Source of the DNA: an uncultured Marvinbryantia sp.
GTDB taxonomy: Bacteria > Bacillota > Clostridia > Lachnospirales > Lachnospiraceae
Reading direction: 5' to 3'
Length of the DNA: 64,000 bases
NCBI GenBank assembly: GCA_937915375.1
Contig: CALDMO010000018.1
Coordinates: forward strand, 14,249 to 78,248
The notes beneath the pieces are model-generated. The model searched no databases. It was given only the letters and a program-made list of their open reading frames with translations, and was not told the DNA's origin. Positions 63,494 to 64,000 of this stretch are shown piece after piece (position 1 is the first letter of the stretch; the number at the start of each line of letters is the position of its first letter). Made by a program: the position numbers and the translations under genes.

Positions 63494-63823
63494 ATGAGAA
63501 TCTCAGTTGGGAAGGATGGTATTAATAAAGAAATTGTAACTACTCTGATGCGCTTCTTCATGGACAGCCGACTTAACAAAAGAGGCGGAACGCTGATTTT
63601 TACAACGCATTATCCGGAACTGCTAGATGAATATGACCGAAATGATGGGATTTGTATTGTAAGAAATCGAAATGGCATCACAGTGGAAAACTTGAGCTAT
63701 ATTCTAAAGCGCAACGATATTAAGAAGAGCGATGCATATCAAAGCGGATTCCTGGAAGGAACAACTCCAGCGTATGAAGTATATATGCGTTTGAAGAAAA
63801 ATCTGGCCGCTTCAATTAAATAA
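63494..63823 (+). pseudogene. C-terminal fragment of an AAA ATPase
   Basis: A 109-codon frame starting at 63494. From residue 8 it matches the last third of an AAA ATPase of the OLD/RloC-like sort: NKEIVTTLMRFFMDSRLNKR, LIFTTHYPELLDEYDRND (with the switch His) and YQSGFLEGTTPAYEVYMRLK. The Walker A and Walker B parts expected before it are absent and the upstream 45 bases are non-coding, so it is an N-terminal deletion remnant. Confidence 0.7.
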
Positions 63824-63836
63824 GGGGGGCGGTAGG

Positions 63837-63971
63837 ATGAAGTTAGCACCATATATAGCGTGTATATGTGAAGGATCAGCAGAAACTGCAATTATTGATG
63901 TTCTAGTGGATAATAATCTTTTGATTTTTACAAGAGAAGATGCTGCCCGGAAAGGAGCTGCCAATGACTGA
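63837..63971 (+). pseudogene. N-terminal fragment of the ATPase partner gene
   Basis: ATG 63837 with a ribosome-like GGTAGG, 13 bases after the ATPase remnant, encodes 44 aa: MKLAPYIACICEGSAETAII, then DVLVDNNLLIFTRED, and then a change to AARKGAAND-stop. The EGSAE segment resembles the start of TOPRIM/nuclease-like partners found beside ATPases in two-gene defence modules. The break near 63942 coincides with the leader of the next gene, so an insertion likely cut it. Confidence 0.5.
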
Positions 63972-64000
63972 TTATTGTGCTTTCAGCAAAGACCATAAAT
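63964..64000 (+). CDS. Start of a further gene (cut by the window end)
   Basis: AAAGGAG at about 63950-63956 precedes ATG 63964, which encodes MTDYCAFSKDHK before the window ends. Too short to identify; the good ribosome site supports a real start. Confidence 0.4.
   Translation, partial: MTDYCAFSKDHK

Noticed and set aside
1..64000. CRISPR array, tRNA or rRNA genes, insertion sequences with intact transposase
   Set aside because: None found on reading both strands; only remnants of mobile-type genes are present.

Overview
The window looks like a chromosomal segment of a spore-forming Clostridia of the Lachnospiraceae type. Pointers are a GerA/SpoVAF germination protein, an alpha/beta-type small acid-soluble spore protein, a tRNA-Trp T-box leader, long-form HPF, a bacterial copy of the eukaryote-type HisA, LplA/LplB-like sugar ABC genes and strong AGGAGG ribosome sites. 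No rRNA, tRNA, CRISPR array or intact transposon was seen. The species cannot be named from the sequence alone.

Layout. 1-12.2 kb: housekeeping (ABC exporter, two PLP aminotransferases including HisC, a DUF368 undecaprenyl-phosphate translocase-like protein, a methyltransferase, Hsp33, NAD synthetase, DegV) followed by SpoVAF and a small lipoprotein. 12.2-21.7 kb: a sugar-use island with an AraC regulator diverging from a binding protein, two permeases and a GH127/146-type glycosidase, then an FGGY kinase and a eukaryote-type HisA. 21.8-30.3 kb: HPF, SecA, prfB with its +1 frameshift, an ACT protein, homoserine dehydrogenase and Tex. 30.3-33.6 kb: a T-box with a UGG specifier in front of a trpXYZ-like ABC operon. 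33.7-38.1 kb: NrdG, dUTPase, a YARHG protein, a DUF1461 membrane protein, a SASP and HolA.

38.6-60.6 kb is an exopolysaccharide/capsule locus: CpsB phosphatase, CpsC/CpsD tyrosine-kinase pair, LCP ligase, a separate LytR_C protein, the initiating phosphoglycosyltransferase, at least six further glycosyltransferases, two acyltransferases, Wzy, Wzx, a radical SAM/SPASM enzyme, a nucleotidyltransferase and a VanZ-like protein. The locus is a mosaic. Two genes (47.65-50.07 kb) have clearly more C-ending codons than their neighbours, and there are pseudogene scraps of duplicated genes.

The most notable signal is in this locus. A GT2 glycosyltransferase is broken by an 11-G tract just after its start and would be in frame with 10 G. 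Another G7 tract lies in codons 2-4 of an acyltransferase, a G7 lies in the flippase, and the AraC regulator at 12.2-13.1 kb has a C9 tract. Wzy is interrupted by a single in-frame TAG. Together these suggest that surface polysaccharide expression is switchable by homopolymer slippage, is decaying, or in part reflects homopolymer read error. The last 3.5 kb is accessory DNA: an uncharacterised Cys/His zinc-site protein preceded by three hairpins, a frameshifted coiled-coil gene, a VOC protein, an HTH protein, and remnants of an ATPase-plus-partner module of defence type.
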